DNA of 64,000 nt from JAFAGX01 sp035623335 (GTDB lineage: Bacteria > Acidobacteriota > Terriglobia > Terriglobales > Acidobacteriaceae). The first letter of the stretch is position 1. Each line of letters opens with the position of its first letter. The translations under genes and the position numbers were made by a program. The notes beneath the pieces are model-generated. The model made no database searches, was not told where the DNA came from, and saw nothing but the letters and a program-made list of their open reading frames with translations. This document shows positions 42,507-51,411 of the stretch, piece after piece. The stretch is from assembly GCA_035623335.1 (NCBI GenBank), contig DASPTQ010000320.1, positions 76,136-140,135 of the forward strand. The letters run 5' to 3'.

Positions 42507-43595
42507 TTAACGACCGTGGGGGAAAATCGCCCCTAGCTCTTGCGGGGGAACGACTTCGAGTTGCGCATAGGTGCAGTCGCCCGGCTTTTTGTCCTTTCGC
42601 CATCGGCGAAACTGTGCCATATGCCGGAAGCGGTCGCCCTGCATGTGGTCGTAGGCAACTTCCAGGACCAACTCCGGGCGCAACGCTTCCCATGACAAGT
42701 CTTTGCCTTGACTCCAGCGGCTCTGTCCACCCGGCACGCGACTGACAGTTTCACCATTCTCAGCCCCGTGGTCCGCCCAATGCTTCCATGGATGAGTGGC
42801 GAGCGCATTTGAACGATAAGGCTCGAGGAAATCTGCGAGCTCGCGTCGCTTCTCCATGCTGAAGCTCGCACAAACCCCAACGTGTTGCAGAGCGCCGGTA
42901 TCGTCGAAGAGTCCCAGCAGCAGTGAGCCGACCAGGGTGCGATCACCTTTCTTGTGCCAACGAAATCCTGCGACCACGCAGTCGCAGTCGCGCTCGTGTT
43001 TCACCTTCAGCATCGCGCGTTTGTTGGGTTCGTAGGTTCCCGAGACGGCCTTGGCTATGACGCCGTCGAGGCCGGCGCCCTCGAAGCGACGAAACCAATC
43101 CGCGGCAATGCTGCGGTCGTTGGTCGCCGGCGTCAGATGCAGGGGCGGCGGCGCCGATGAAATCATCGATTCCAGCTCATGGCGCCGGGTTTGGAATGGC
43201 TCGCCGCGAAGGTCGCGATCTCCGTGGCACAGCAGGTCGAAGAATACGAAGGACGACGGAATTTGTCGGGATAGAAGATTCACACGCGAGGCCGCTGGGT
43301 GTAGGCGAAGCTGCAGCGCGTCGAAGTCGAGTTCATTATTCTGAACGATAACAATCTCTCCATCGAGGGCGCAGCGAGCTGGCAATGCCGATCGTAACGG
43401 CTCTAGCAGCTCAGGGAAGTAGCGGTTGAGTGGCTTTTCATCGCGACTCTGGATCAGAATCTCATCTCCGTCGCGAAAGACCAGGGCACGAAACCCATCC
43501 CACTTCGGCTCGAAAATCCAATCCTCGCCGGCAGGTAATTGGCCCACTCGCTTCGCCAGCATCGGCAATAACGGCGGGTTAACAGCGAGGTGCAC
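42507..43595 (-). CDS. ATP-dependent DNA ligase, LigD/LigC type
   Basis: The 362-residue protein has nucleotidyltransferase motif I EPKWDGFRAL with the adenylated Lys31, DGEIV at 78-82, DGVIAK at 177-182, MLKVK at 195-199, and an OB-fold end (WEALRPELVLEVAYDHMQGD, RFRHMAQFRRWR). It seals nicks after AMP transfer. A GTG start follows AAGG. It is separate from and convergent with the polymerase gene, rather than fused as in LigD, and no Ku gene is in the window. Confidence 0.9.
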   Translation of the reverse strand: MHLAVNPPLLPMLAKRVGQLPAGEDWIFEPKWDGFRALVFRDGDEILIQSRDEKPLNRYFPELLEPLRSALPARCALDGEIVIVQNNELDFDALQLRLHPAASRVNLLSRQIPSSFVFFDLLCHGDRDLRGEPFQTRRHELESMISSAPPPLHLTPATNDRSIAADWFRRFEGAGLDGVIAKAVSGTYEPNKRAMLKVKHERDCDCVVAGFRWHKKGDRTLVGSLLLGLFDDTGALQHVGVCASFSMEKRRELADFLEPYRSNALATHPWKHWADHGAENGETVSRVPGGQSRWSQGKDLSWEALRPELVLEVAYDHMQGDRFRHMAQFRRWRKDKKPGDCTYAQLEVVPPQELGAIFPHGR

Positions 43596-43769
43596 ACCTT
43601 AGGATATACCGTGCGAGCGTATTCTCTAATTCTGCCTGGTTCGGATTCCAGCAAAGTTGCAGATCCAGACGTCATGTTCCCGGTTAAGAGATTTGTAGGC
43701 GCCATCACAGTGGGATGTTGCAAAGAGGTCAGATCGAGCCGCGCTGGGTGGGCGCGTGGTTTACGCCCG

Positions 43770-43884
43770 GTGGGAGATGCGAAATCCCATATCGGTATTC
43801 ACCCAGCACAACAACAGTGATGGCTAGTTGATTCGCTTGGCGGAGGATTGTTTCCAGCGGTGCACCGTGGCCTGGTTCTAGCCA
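43770..43884 (-). pseudogene. Remnant of a VapC-like PIN toxin
   Basis: On the minus strand from 43884 an open stretch reads GHGAPLETILRQANQLAITV then VVLGEYRYGIS, matching the interior of the intact toxin at 37389-37766 (ALEPILRKAAQVAIPVIVMG, EYRCGIS). The DNA around CGAAATCCCATATCGGTATTC is also closely alike. The N-terminus with its catalytic Asp and the C-terminal half are gone, and no antitoxin is left. The flanks (43596-44199) hold no other gene. Confidence 0.65.
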
Positions 43885-44199
43885 TTCCAAAGCAATTCCG
43901 CGAAACCGTCGTTCTCGCCCTGGGAGTGTGTGATACCGTGACGTGTACCATCGCGAGACGATTCAGAGGTGTCTGGGCGCCGGGGTCATGCACCGGTGAT
44001 GCAACGGAGCGCTGACAAGCCTTAGGCCTCTCTGGGCGAGCCTGATCCTCGCTCATGGGACTAATCGTCGAGGCCGGCGAAAGCATCGCTCCAGCTTGCT
44101 TTGTGCCGTTGCCGCATGGGTCGTCATTGCGGCTCTGCATTTCTCGGAGCAAACGGGGTGTGTCTGGGAACTCAACTATGCGGTTGAAGAAAGGGCATT

Positions 44200-45849
44200 A
44201 TGCTTTCGCATCGTTCACAGTCGCTCGACGCAATTCGGAAGCTGGGCACGATTGTGTTGACGCTCTCTGTGTATTCGTTGCTCCATGCCCAGAGTGCCAC
44301 CTCTCCCACGTCCTCGGAGGATCCGGGGAGCCTTGATCAGATTTGGCAGAAGGCCAGCCGTAAGTATGACACCGCACGCGCCGCCCTCCTGAATGAAGTC
44401 GATCGAGTTGACAACGAGGGTCCGTTTCGGCCTGACTGGGAATCGCTCCAACAATATGAGACGCCCAATTGGTACAAGGAAGCGAAGTTCGGGATCTTTA
44501 TCCATTGGGGAGTTTATTCGGTCCCAGCTTTCGCGGACGAATGGTATCCCCGAAACATGTATCGTGAGGAGTCGGACGAATACAAGCACCATCTGGCCAC
44601 CTACGGATCACCGGAGAAATTTGGCTACAAAAACTTCATACCCATGTTCAAGGCCGAACACTTTGATCCGGCTGCCTGGGCTCAGCTGTTCAAGAAAGCT
44701 GGGGCGAAATACGTCGTGCCCGTGGCGGAGCATCACGATGGCTTTGCGATCTATGACAGCGGCCTCAGCGACTGGACCGCAGCCGGAATGGAACGCACCG
44801 CGACGTTATCGGCGACCGAGCTAAGTCCGTGCGGGCCGAAGGTCTGCATTTTGGTGTGTCATCGCATCGGGTTGAGCACAATTTCTTTCTGGGCGTGGGT
44901 CGTAGTATCCCCTCTGACGTTAACGATCCGCAATGCGCTGCGTTTTACGGCCCGGCTCATAGTTGGTTGAGGGCTCCCCAGGGCATCCCCGTTAGTAATG
45001 ACTTCACTTATGTCTCCTCAACATGGGCTGACGATTGGCTGGCGCGTGGGGTGGAATTGGTCGAGAAATATCATCCCGATATCGTTTACTTCGACTGGTG
45101 GATTGGGCAACGTCAATCCGGCCGTATCTTACTCGCTCTGCCGCCTTCTATTACAATACCTCTCTCAAGTATGGCGATCACGTAGGAGTGATCAATTACA
45201 AGTACTACGCTATGCAGGAGCACTCCGGTGTGCTCGATTTGGAACGCGGGCAACTTGGCGACATTCGGACCTTATACTGGCAGACCGATACATCCGTAAG
45301 CAACAAGTCTTGGGGTTACATTAAGGACGACACTTTCAAATCGCCAGAATTTGTGGTTCACCAACTCATTGACATCATAAGCAAGAACGGCAACTTGCTG
45401 TTGAACATCGGCCCGCGCTCAGACGGTACCATCCCTGAGGAAGTGCAGCAGGTCCTTCTTGATGTGGGTGCCTGGCTGAACGTCAACGGAGAAGCCATCT
45501 AGGGACTCGTTCTTGGAAGGTGTATGGCGAGGGTCCTACCCAAGTCGCAGCCGGCTCGTTTCATGACATCGACACACTGAACTACACAACCGAGGATTTT
45601 CGCTTTACCACGAAAGGTGATGTTCTGTACGCGATTGGACTCGGCTGGCCGACAAATGGGGAAGCGGTGATTCGCAGTCTTGCGCAGACAGTGGCCATGG
45701 AACACATCCAATCCGTCGCCCTGCTAGGCAGCGATGTAAAATTGCGGTTCGAGCAGCGGGCCGACGGCCTGCACGTACCATTACCCGCCCAAGCACCGGC
45801 CAAATATGCATATGCGCTCTGTATCTCTTTCAACCGCGGGCTGCACTAG
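44200..45849 (+). pseudogene. Secreted alpha-L-fucosidase (GH29), several frameshifts
   Basis: The start has a signal peptide (IVLTLSVYSLLHAQSA) and then a GH29 core: WYKEAKFGIFIHWGVYSVPA, FDPAAWAQLFKKAGAKYVV, EHHDGFAIYDS. Near 44800-44830 the frame shifts to AEGLHFGVSSHRVEHNFF and HPDIVYFDWWIGQ (the nucleophile region), near 45120-45150 to YYNTSLKYGDHVGVINYKYY and NGNLLLNIGPRSDGTIPEEV, and at about 45500 to GTRSWKVYGEGPTQV. Each shift equals a one-base loss. The gene spans the normal length, so it decayed by point deletions rather than truncation. It would have released fucose from host or plant glycans. Confidence 0.8.
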
Positions 45850-45984
45850 AACGCCAGAGAAGGAGGCAGTTCCCGCAGGGAGTGTTGCAGCGCCACCATC
45901 CCCTCGGGGTCAACCTCCATTCTCGAAAGTCAGTCCAGCTGGAGATCAGGTCGTTGTCTCTACCATCCCCTTGCGACGTTCCGG

Positions 45985-46150
45985 CAGCTGCGTAAAGGGG
46001 ACCGTGTGGGCCGTAACATCCAAGTAAAGGGCGCTTGCCACATCCGACCCGTTCCGCGCGGCAAACAGACGGAAAGTTGAACCGATTCGCGGATTTACGT
46101 TGAGCAGCTTATACTTGCCGTCGCCGGAGGAAGTGAACTGGTCATGAAGC
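45985..46150 (-). pseudogene. Probable remnant of an ATP-grasp ligase
   Basis: A minus-strand stretch reads SSGDGKYKLLNVNPRIGSTF then RLFAARNGSDVASALYLDVT. The N-P-R in LLNVNPRIGSTFRLF resembles the metal-binding strand of ATP-grasp enzymes of the carboxylate-amine ligase type. The rest of the enzyme is absent, and the frame outside this stretch loses protein character. The remaining sequence from 45850 to 46362 holds nothing else recognisable. Confidence 0.4.
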
Positions 46151-46362
46151 ATACCTTTTGAATTGCTACCAACCTTCGGCCACTGGACTCGGAACCTATA
46201 GAGTCTATAATGGGCTGTTTGCAACTGAGGGTCTCCGGTTCTGACGCCGATCACTTCGCGATACGAATCTTGGCTCCCCGCTAGAAATTCTCCTCCTGCG
46301 ACAGGCTATGTTTTCGCACAGAGAGGCAAGCATCATAGACAGCTTAAGCGCCACGAACCGGA

Positions 46363-48975
46363 ATGGATGGTGAGCATGGCATGGTGACCAACGTCAACGA
46401 ACACGAGCGGCTATACCAGAGAGTACTCGAGAGTCCAGACCTGTTAGTAGACATCATCGCATCGGCTATGGACGCCATCATCGCCATCGATGATGCCAAG
46501 CGGATCGTCCTGTTCAATCCTGCTGCGGAGAAAATGTTCTGCTGTCCGGCAGATGAGGCGATGGAGACTTCCGTCGAACGCTTCATCCCGCAACGATTCC
46601 GCGTCGAATACAGCACGCAGGTCCGGTGCTTTGCCGAGAACGGGGTCGACATTCGCACCTTGGGTGGCCTGGGCACACTATGGGGGCTGCGAGCCACGGG
46701 CGAAGAATTTCCCATAGAGGCTTCTTTCTCCAAGGTTGAATCTGGCGGTCAAAGATTCTTCACCGCGGTTATTCGGGACATCACCGAACGTCACCGGGCT
46801 GAAGAGGCGGTGCGGGAAAGCGAACAACGTTTCCGGTTGGTTGCCGACACCGCCCCTGTGCTGATGTGGATGTCAGGCACCGACAAGCTTTGTACCTACT
46901 TTAACAAGCCTTGGGTGAACTTCACGGGGCGCTCAATCGAGCAGGAGCTTGGCAATGGCTGGGCGGAGGGTGTCCATCCAGAGGATTTGCAGAGGTGTCT
47001 CGAGACCTATACGCAGGCCTTTGATCAGCGAGAGAACTTCAAGATGGAGTACCGACTTAGGCGGCACGATGGAGAGTATCGTTGGGTTCTCGACATTGGG
47101 GTGCCGAGGTTCAATCAAGATAACTCCTTTGCGGGTTACATCGGGGTCGGCGTTGATGTGACGGAGCGCAGGCGGGCCGAGGAAGCCCGCTTCCGGCATG
47201 CTGCGATTGTTGAATCGTCCCACGACGCGATTATCGGCACGGACGTGAGTGGAACGGTTACGGACTGGAACAAAGGAGCAGAGTGGCTTTTTGGCTACTC
47301 TGCCAGTGAGGCAATCGGCAGGAATGTTTCTTTTCTGGCGGCCACGGATCGCCCGGACGAATGGCAACGCAACATGAAGAAGGTCGTAAACGGTGATGTA
47401 GTGAAGTCTTACGAGACGGTGCGCCGGAGAAAGGACGGCAACCACATTGACATAGCGCTCACCGTTTCTCCGATCTTCGATGCCGAGGGCGGCATTGTGG
47501 GCGCGTCGGCGATCGCCCGTGATATCACCGAACGAAAACGGGCCGAGGATGCCGTCCAGGAAGGCGAAATGCGGTATCGCAGGATCGTGGAGACCACAAA
47601 TGAAGGAGTTTGGCTCCTCGATTCGAAGCTTCACACTTGCTATGTGAACCGGCAGATGGCGGAGATGCTCGGGTACGAACCGCAAGAAATGGTTGGACGC
47701 AGTGTATTAGATTTTTACTTTCTCGCGGACGTTGAGCACAAGAGGCAAGCCTTAGGCCGGCGACAGCAGGGAGTGCGTGAGCAGCTAGACGAACGGCTTC
47801 GGCGAAGGGACGGTTCAGTATTGTGGGTACGAATCGCAGCAACCCCGGTGTTTAAGGACAATGGAGAGTTTGACGGGGCGATGGCGATGATGAGCGACAT
47901 CACCGAGGGAAAGCTGGCGGAAGAGGCACTGCGCCAGAGTGAAGAGCGGTTTCGTCTGGCAGCACAGGCGGGAAAGATGTACGCCTATGAATGGGACATC
48001 GCGACCGACGTGCTCGTGCGATCCGCACAGTATGTGAAAATCCTCGGTGTGACGGAGCCACAACGGTTTACCCGGGAACAGTTCTTGAGCAAAATCCACC
48101 CAGACGACCGCCCGAAATTCACCGCCGCCATTGCCGGACTTACCCCCGCGAACCCAATTGGTGACGTCACCTACCGCATGCTGCTTCCCACCGGCATGGT
48201 TTGGCTGAAAAACAGCGGGCGTGCCTTTTTCGACGGAGAAGGCAAAATGTTACGAGTGATCGGCATGGTGGCAGATGTCACTGATCACAAGCTGGCGGAA
48301 GAGGCACTGTCGGGCATGACCCGAAAGCTAGTTGAAGCACAGGAACAGGAACGCACCCGGATTGCGAGAGAACTGCACGACGACATCAACCAACGTTTGG
48401 CTATGTTGGCGCTCGAACTCGGACAAATCCAAGAGAACCGCGCTGACTTGCCGCCGGACCTTTTGAACGGCATGCATGAATTGCGACAGCAGACGATAAA
48501 AATATCGGACGACGTTCAAGCCTTGTCGCACGATTTGCATTCCTCGCAACTGGAATATTTAGGCGTTGCTGCGGGCATGAAAAGCTGGTGCGAGGAATTC
48601 GGCGAGAGGCAGGGGATGCAGATCGACTGTAAACATGATGTGCGAAGCATTTTGCCACCCGAGATCGGGCTTTGCCTGTTTCGAGTTCTACAGGAAGGTC
48701 TGCACAATGCTGCTAAGCACAGTGGAGTGAAACGGATTGAAGTGCAACTCCACGAAGCGCCAGGTGAGATTCATCTTATCGTCAGTGATGCAGGCAGAGG
48801 CTTTGATGTGGAAGCAGCAAAGCAAAGTAGAGGCCTCGGTCTCACTAGTATGCGCGAGCGAGTTCGGCTGGTGAATGGGACGATTGTGATTGAATCGAAG
48901 CTGATGGGTGGAACCACTATCCACGTTGGCGTTCCCTTCAGATCGGAACACGGTTCTCAACGAGCGGCTGGGTAG
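46363..48975 (+). CDS. Multi-PAS sensor histidine kinase (HisKA_3 type)
   Basis: The 870-residue soluble protein has about five PAS/PAC units in a row (IIASAMDAIIAIDDAKRIVL, TAPVLMWMSGTDKLCTYFNK, IVESSHDAIIGTDVSGTVTD, RIVETTNEGVWLLDSKLHTC, AAQAGKMYAYEWDIATDVLV), each closing with a DITER or DVTxxK-like end. The dimerisation/phosphoacceptor region RTRIARELHDDINQRLAMLA has His672, followed by an ATPase domain ending GLGLTSMRERVRLVNGTIV. There is no membrane helix or signal peptide, so cytoplasmic ligand or redox sensing is likely. HisKA_3 kinases usually pair with NarL-type regulators, such as the one at 53.4 kb. Confidence 0.92.
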   Translation: MDGEHGMVTNVNEHERLYQRVLESPDLLVDIIASAMDAIIAIDDAKRIVLFNPAAEKMFCCPADEAMETSVERFIPQRFRVEYSTQVRCFAENGVDIRTLGGLGTLWGLRATGEEFPIEASFSKVESGGQRFFTAVIRDITERHRAEEAVRESEQRFRLVADTAPVLMWMSGTDKLCTYFNKPWVNFTGRSIEQELGNGWAEGVHPEDLQRCLETYTQAFDQRENFKMEYRLRRHDGEYRWVLDIGVPRFNQDNSFAGYIGVGVDVTERRRAEEARFRHAAIVESSHDAIIGTDVSGTVTDWNKGAEWLFGYSASEAIGRNVSFLAATDRPDEWQRNMKKVVNGDVVKSYETVRRRKDGNHIDIALTVSPIFDAEGGIVGASAIARDITERKRAEDAVQEGEMRYRRIVETTNEGVWLLDSKLHTCYVNRQMAEMLGYEPQEMVGRSVLDFYFLADVEHKRQALGRRQQGVREQLDERLRRRDGSVLWVRIAATPVFKDNGEFDGAMAMMSDITEGKLAEEALRQSEERFRLAAQAGKMYAYEWDIATDVLVRSAQYVKILGVTEPQRFTREQFLSKIHPDDRPKFTAAIAGLTPANPIGDVTYRMLLPTGMVWLKNSGRAFFDGEGKMLRVIGMVADVTDHKLAEEALSGMTRKLVEAQEQERTRIARELHDDINQRLAMLALELGQIQENRADLPPDLLNGMHELRQQTIKISDDVQALSHDLHSSQLEYLGVAAGMKSWCEEFGERQGMQIDCKHDVRSILPPEIGLCLFRVLQEGLHNAAKHSGVKRIEVQLHEAPGEIHLIVSDAGRGFDVEAAKQSRGLGLTSMRERVRLVNGTIVIESKLMGGTTIHVGVPFRSEHGSQRAAG

Positions 48976-49158
48976 TAGACCGAGTAATCGCTCGAACATG
49001 CTGTTCCGCGTCAAAAGATCCCAGCCATGGTGAACACCCCAATAAGCGGGATCAGTGCAGGCATACACACTGTCACGAGTGACAGTTCACGTCCTCACCT
49101 GGAGGACAGTAAGATAAGTCCCACCATTTCAATAGGCTCGACGAATTCGGAGTGTCCC

Positions 49159-49440
49159 ATGAGCTCGAAATACCTTCGTCTGTTCTTGATCGCGCTTGTT
49201 TGGCTCCCAACCACGGTGTTCGCGCAACAGGACGCTGAACAGGCCGCCAAGGACACAGCCAAGGTAACTGAGAAGGAAACAAAGAAAGCTGCTAAGGAAA
49301 CCAAGGATGCGGGTCAAAAGGTAGGTGACGCGACCGCAGATGCCGCTCAGAAGACGGGACAAAAGGTGAAGAAGGGCACGAAGGATGCCGCCAGAGCGAC
49401 AGAGAAAGGTGCCCAGAAGGTCGAAGAAACGCCAAAGTAG
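49159..49440 (+). CDS. Small secreted Lys/Ala-rich LEA-like protein
   Basis: The 93-residue protein has a signal peptide (YLRLFLIALVWLPTTVFAQQ) and a mature part of 11-mer-like amphipathic helix repeats (AKVTEKETKKAAKETKDAGQ, KVGDATADAAQKTGQKVKKG), the composition of late-embryogenesis-abundant or apolipoprotein-like stress proteins. ATG at 49159 begins the signal peptide; the frame is open upstream to 49027 without protein character. Its function is not known; a protective role in the envelope is inference. Confidence 0.6.
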   Translation: MSSKYLRLFLIALVWLPTTVFAQQDAEQAAKDTAKVTEKETKKAAKETKDAGQKVGDATADAAQKTGQKVKKGTKDAARATEKGAQKVEETPK

Positions 49441-49605
49441 CCCTACCGGATACCTGTCCCGACGCCCGGCGCCCAGCACCTTGGAGAAGAGGTTCTCTGC
49501 GAGACGCGAGCAGAAGTGTCCGGAGGGAGATGCTTGGGTTCGGTCTCCGCGAGGAAATCTGGCTTTTCGTTGTGTAAGATCAGGAAGGTCTGCTGGTGGA
49601 ACGAG

Positions 49606-49646
49606 CAGAGCCCTGGCTGTGATGATGAACCATCACCAGGGCTCTG
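49606..49646. terminator. Long hairpin between convergent genes
   Basis: CAGAGCCCTGG (49606-49616) pairs perfectly with CCAGGGCTCTG (49636-49646), with an inner TGATG/CATCA stem. It lies between the ends of the LEA-like gene (+) and the YflT-like gene (-). No T-run follows on either side, so it is either a bidirectional transcription block or another structured element. Confidence 0.5.
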
Positions 49647-49666
49647 GGTAGAACCTCATTGCAACG

Positions 49667-50242
49667 TTAGTCGCCGTGTGTTCCGGTAGCCGGCGTGGGG
49701 CGATCGCTTTGACCATAGTCCGCGGACGCTTCGCTCGTTGAGGAGACGTCCTGAGCTCCGGTTGCCTCTAGTACCTGCTCGGCCTGTGTGACCCACTTCG
49801 AATCATCACAGTGTACCGACAGCAGGATACTTCCTTTCAATATTCGGCCCTCGTAACGCTTGGCTTCATATTCCGGCACTCCTAAGCCGACCAAGCCACC
49901 GGCGATCCCGCCCAGCGCGCCACCGGCTCCAACACCAGCCAGAGCAGCCACGATTGGTCCAGCCGCGATTAAGGGTCCCACTCCCGGAATGGCCAGCGCT
50001 CCAATGCCCGCTAGCCAACCTAACGCGGCTCCAATCACGGCACCAGAGCTGGCGCCGGCTGCAGCGCCTTCGGGTGCTTTGGTCGCTTTCACGGTTGCGA
50101 GCTCTTTCGAGCCCAAGTTGTCGGGGAAAAGCACAGAAATGTCCTCGTGCCTGAACCCTGCAATCTTCAATTCATCGAGCGCGGATTCCAGGCTTGACCT
50201 CTGCGAATAGATTCCAAATACTGCCGTGTTCTTTCCTGCCAT
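49667..50242 (-). CDS. YflT/general-stress-like membrane-associated protein
   Basis: The 191-residue protein starts with an alpha/beta domain (TAVFGIYSQRSSLESALDEL, AGFRHEDISVLFP), then a strongly hydrophobic Gly/Ala stretch (about 60-120: GAVIGAALGWLAGIGALAIP, GGIAGGLVGLG) and a second small domain (ILLSVHCDDSKWVTQAEQVL). This layout is common in stress-induced proteins with an ActD/YflT-like fold flanking a glycine-zipper hairpin. AGGAGA precedes the ATG. The substrate or partner is not known. Confidence 0.7.
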   Translation of the reverse strand: MAGKNTAVFGIYSQRSSLESALDELKIAGFRHEDISVLFPDNLGSKELATVKATKAPEGAAAGASSGAVIGAALGWLAGIGALAIPGVGPLIAAGPIVAALAGVGAGGALGGIAGGLVGLGVPEYEAKRYEGRILKGSILLSVHCDDSKWVTQAEQVLEATGAQDVSSTSEASADYGQSDRPTPATGTHGD

Positions 50243-50309
50243 GTGGTCTCCTTTCGGTTGTCAAGCTAGTCTGCCCGGGTGGGTTCTTGTGTGGAATCCA
50301 GGAAAGGCT

Positions 50310-50895
50310 CTAATGCAATGTCAATTTTCGGGTAGGGCGGTTAGCCAATGGGTGCGCCGCCGCGCTTATTCTGCCGGTTGCCGGGCTAGAGACGCTAGAC
50401 GAGTCCTTGACATAGCGAAAGAATCTAGGCCGCCTCCAATAGGAGGAATCATATTTTTCCACACCGCGCCCAGAGCGTAACGCGCTAAAGAATGAGCGCT
50501 TTGTCGGACTCACAATGATTCCTACGTGTCCCCGCCAAACGATTAGGTCCCCAGCTTGCAGATACGCGACCGCTTGAAATTGCTCGACACCGGCGTAGAG
50601 CTCTCGGGAATTCGAATAAGGGTAGGGAAAGCCAGCTCGCTCATAGAGTGCATGTATCAAATGAGAACAGTCTCGCTCGTTAGTAAGTCGATGGCGAACA
50701 TCGAGAGCCGCCGCGAGGATATCCAACCCCTCGTCCGGGCTCAGCAAAAGGTTCTGACCAATCGGCGGGTTCCATCCTGCGTCGTCTCGCTCGGCTCGCC
50801 AACATGGCCGAGAATCCTGGGCCCTCACAAAACTCGACCGCCCCCCCGCACAGGAACAAAGCCAATAACACGACGTTAGCGATTCTGGTACACAT
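50310..50895 (-). pseudogene. NlpC/P60-like cell-wall hydrolase, signal peptide out of frame
   Basis: The frame 50310-50828 (172 residues) has the NlpC/P60 pattern: NERDCSHLIHALYERAGFPY with the catalytic Cys, then LQAGDLIVWRGHVGIIVSP with the His. It starts abruptly with an internal GTG. A good signal peptide (TRIANVVLLALFLCGGAVEF, from ATG 50895) lies directly upstream but one frame off; joining them at about 50830 would give a normal secreted hydrolase. So one frameshift (real or an assembly error) separates export signal and enzyme. Confidence 0.6.
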
Positions 50896-51201
50896 ATCGG
50901 ACAATACCAGCACGCGGTCGAGGCACGGACAAACGATCTATGCCGGCAGACTCGCGAACCTCACAATCTGATGTCCTCGGGCAAGGGGTGTTTGTTCCTT
51001 ACATAATTGCGGATTCATTGCTCCATGAGAAGCCGTAGCAGCAGATGGGTGTGCGCAAACTGGAGTCGGTCAATAGGGCCCTGCCGATAAGCGCTGTCTT
51101 GGCTGGCCACCGAAACCGCTTGTCCTGACCTGCAAGGGATTCGGCCCTGATTGGATGTGATGGGCGAGGTCTGACCGGTCCGGCAGTCGGTGCGTGGCCT
51201 G

Positions 51202-51223
51202 CTCTACAGTAAGAACTGTAGAG
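51202..51223. repeat. Perfect inverted repeat in an intergenic region
   Basis: CTCTACAGT-AAGA-ACTGTAGAG is a perfect 9-4-9 hairpin. It lies about 190 bp upstream of the response-regulator/kinase start, with a short T-run at 51235-51241 on the plus strand. It may be an operator or a weak terminator. The rest of 50914-51411 shows no gene. Confidence 0.45.
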
Positions 51224-51411
51224 AATGTGTGCTAGTTTTTTGATAATAACGTTGGCACGAAAGGCGAATGCCGTTCTCCCCATTCGGGTCGAACGTTGTT
51301 GCCACATGTTTCCAATTGTGGGCACGGATGCGAGAATTTCGCGGAACGGGGACCCACTATTGCGCTGACCGCAAGAGCTATGAAGCGCACTTCGGATCGC
51401 AAGGAGTGGAA

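Noticed and set aside
37289..46362. Mobile element ends or transposase
   Set aside because: Despite the decayed genes and toxin modules, I found no transposase or integrase frame, no terminal inverted repeats and no target duplication.
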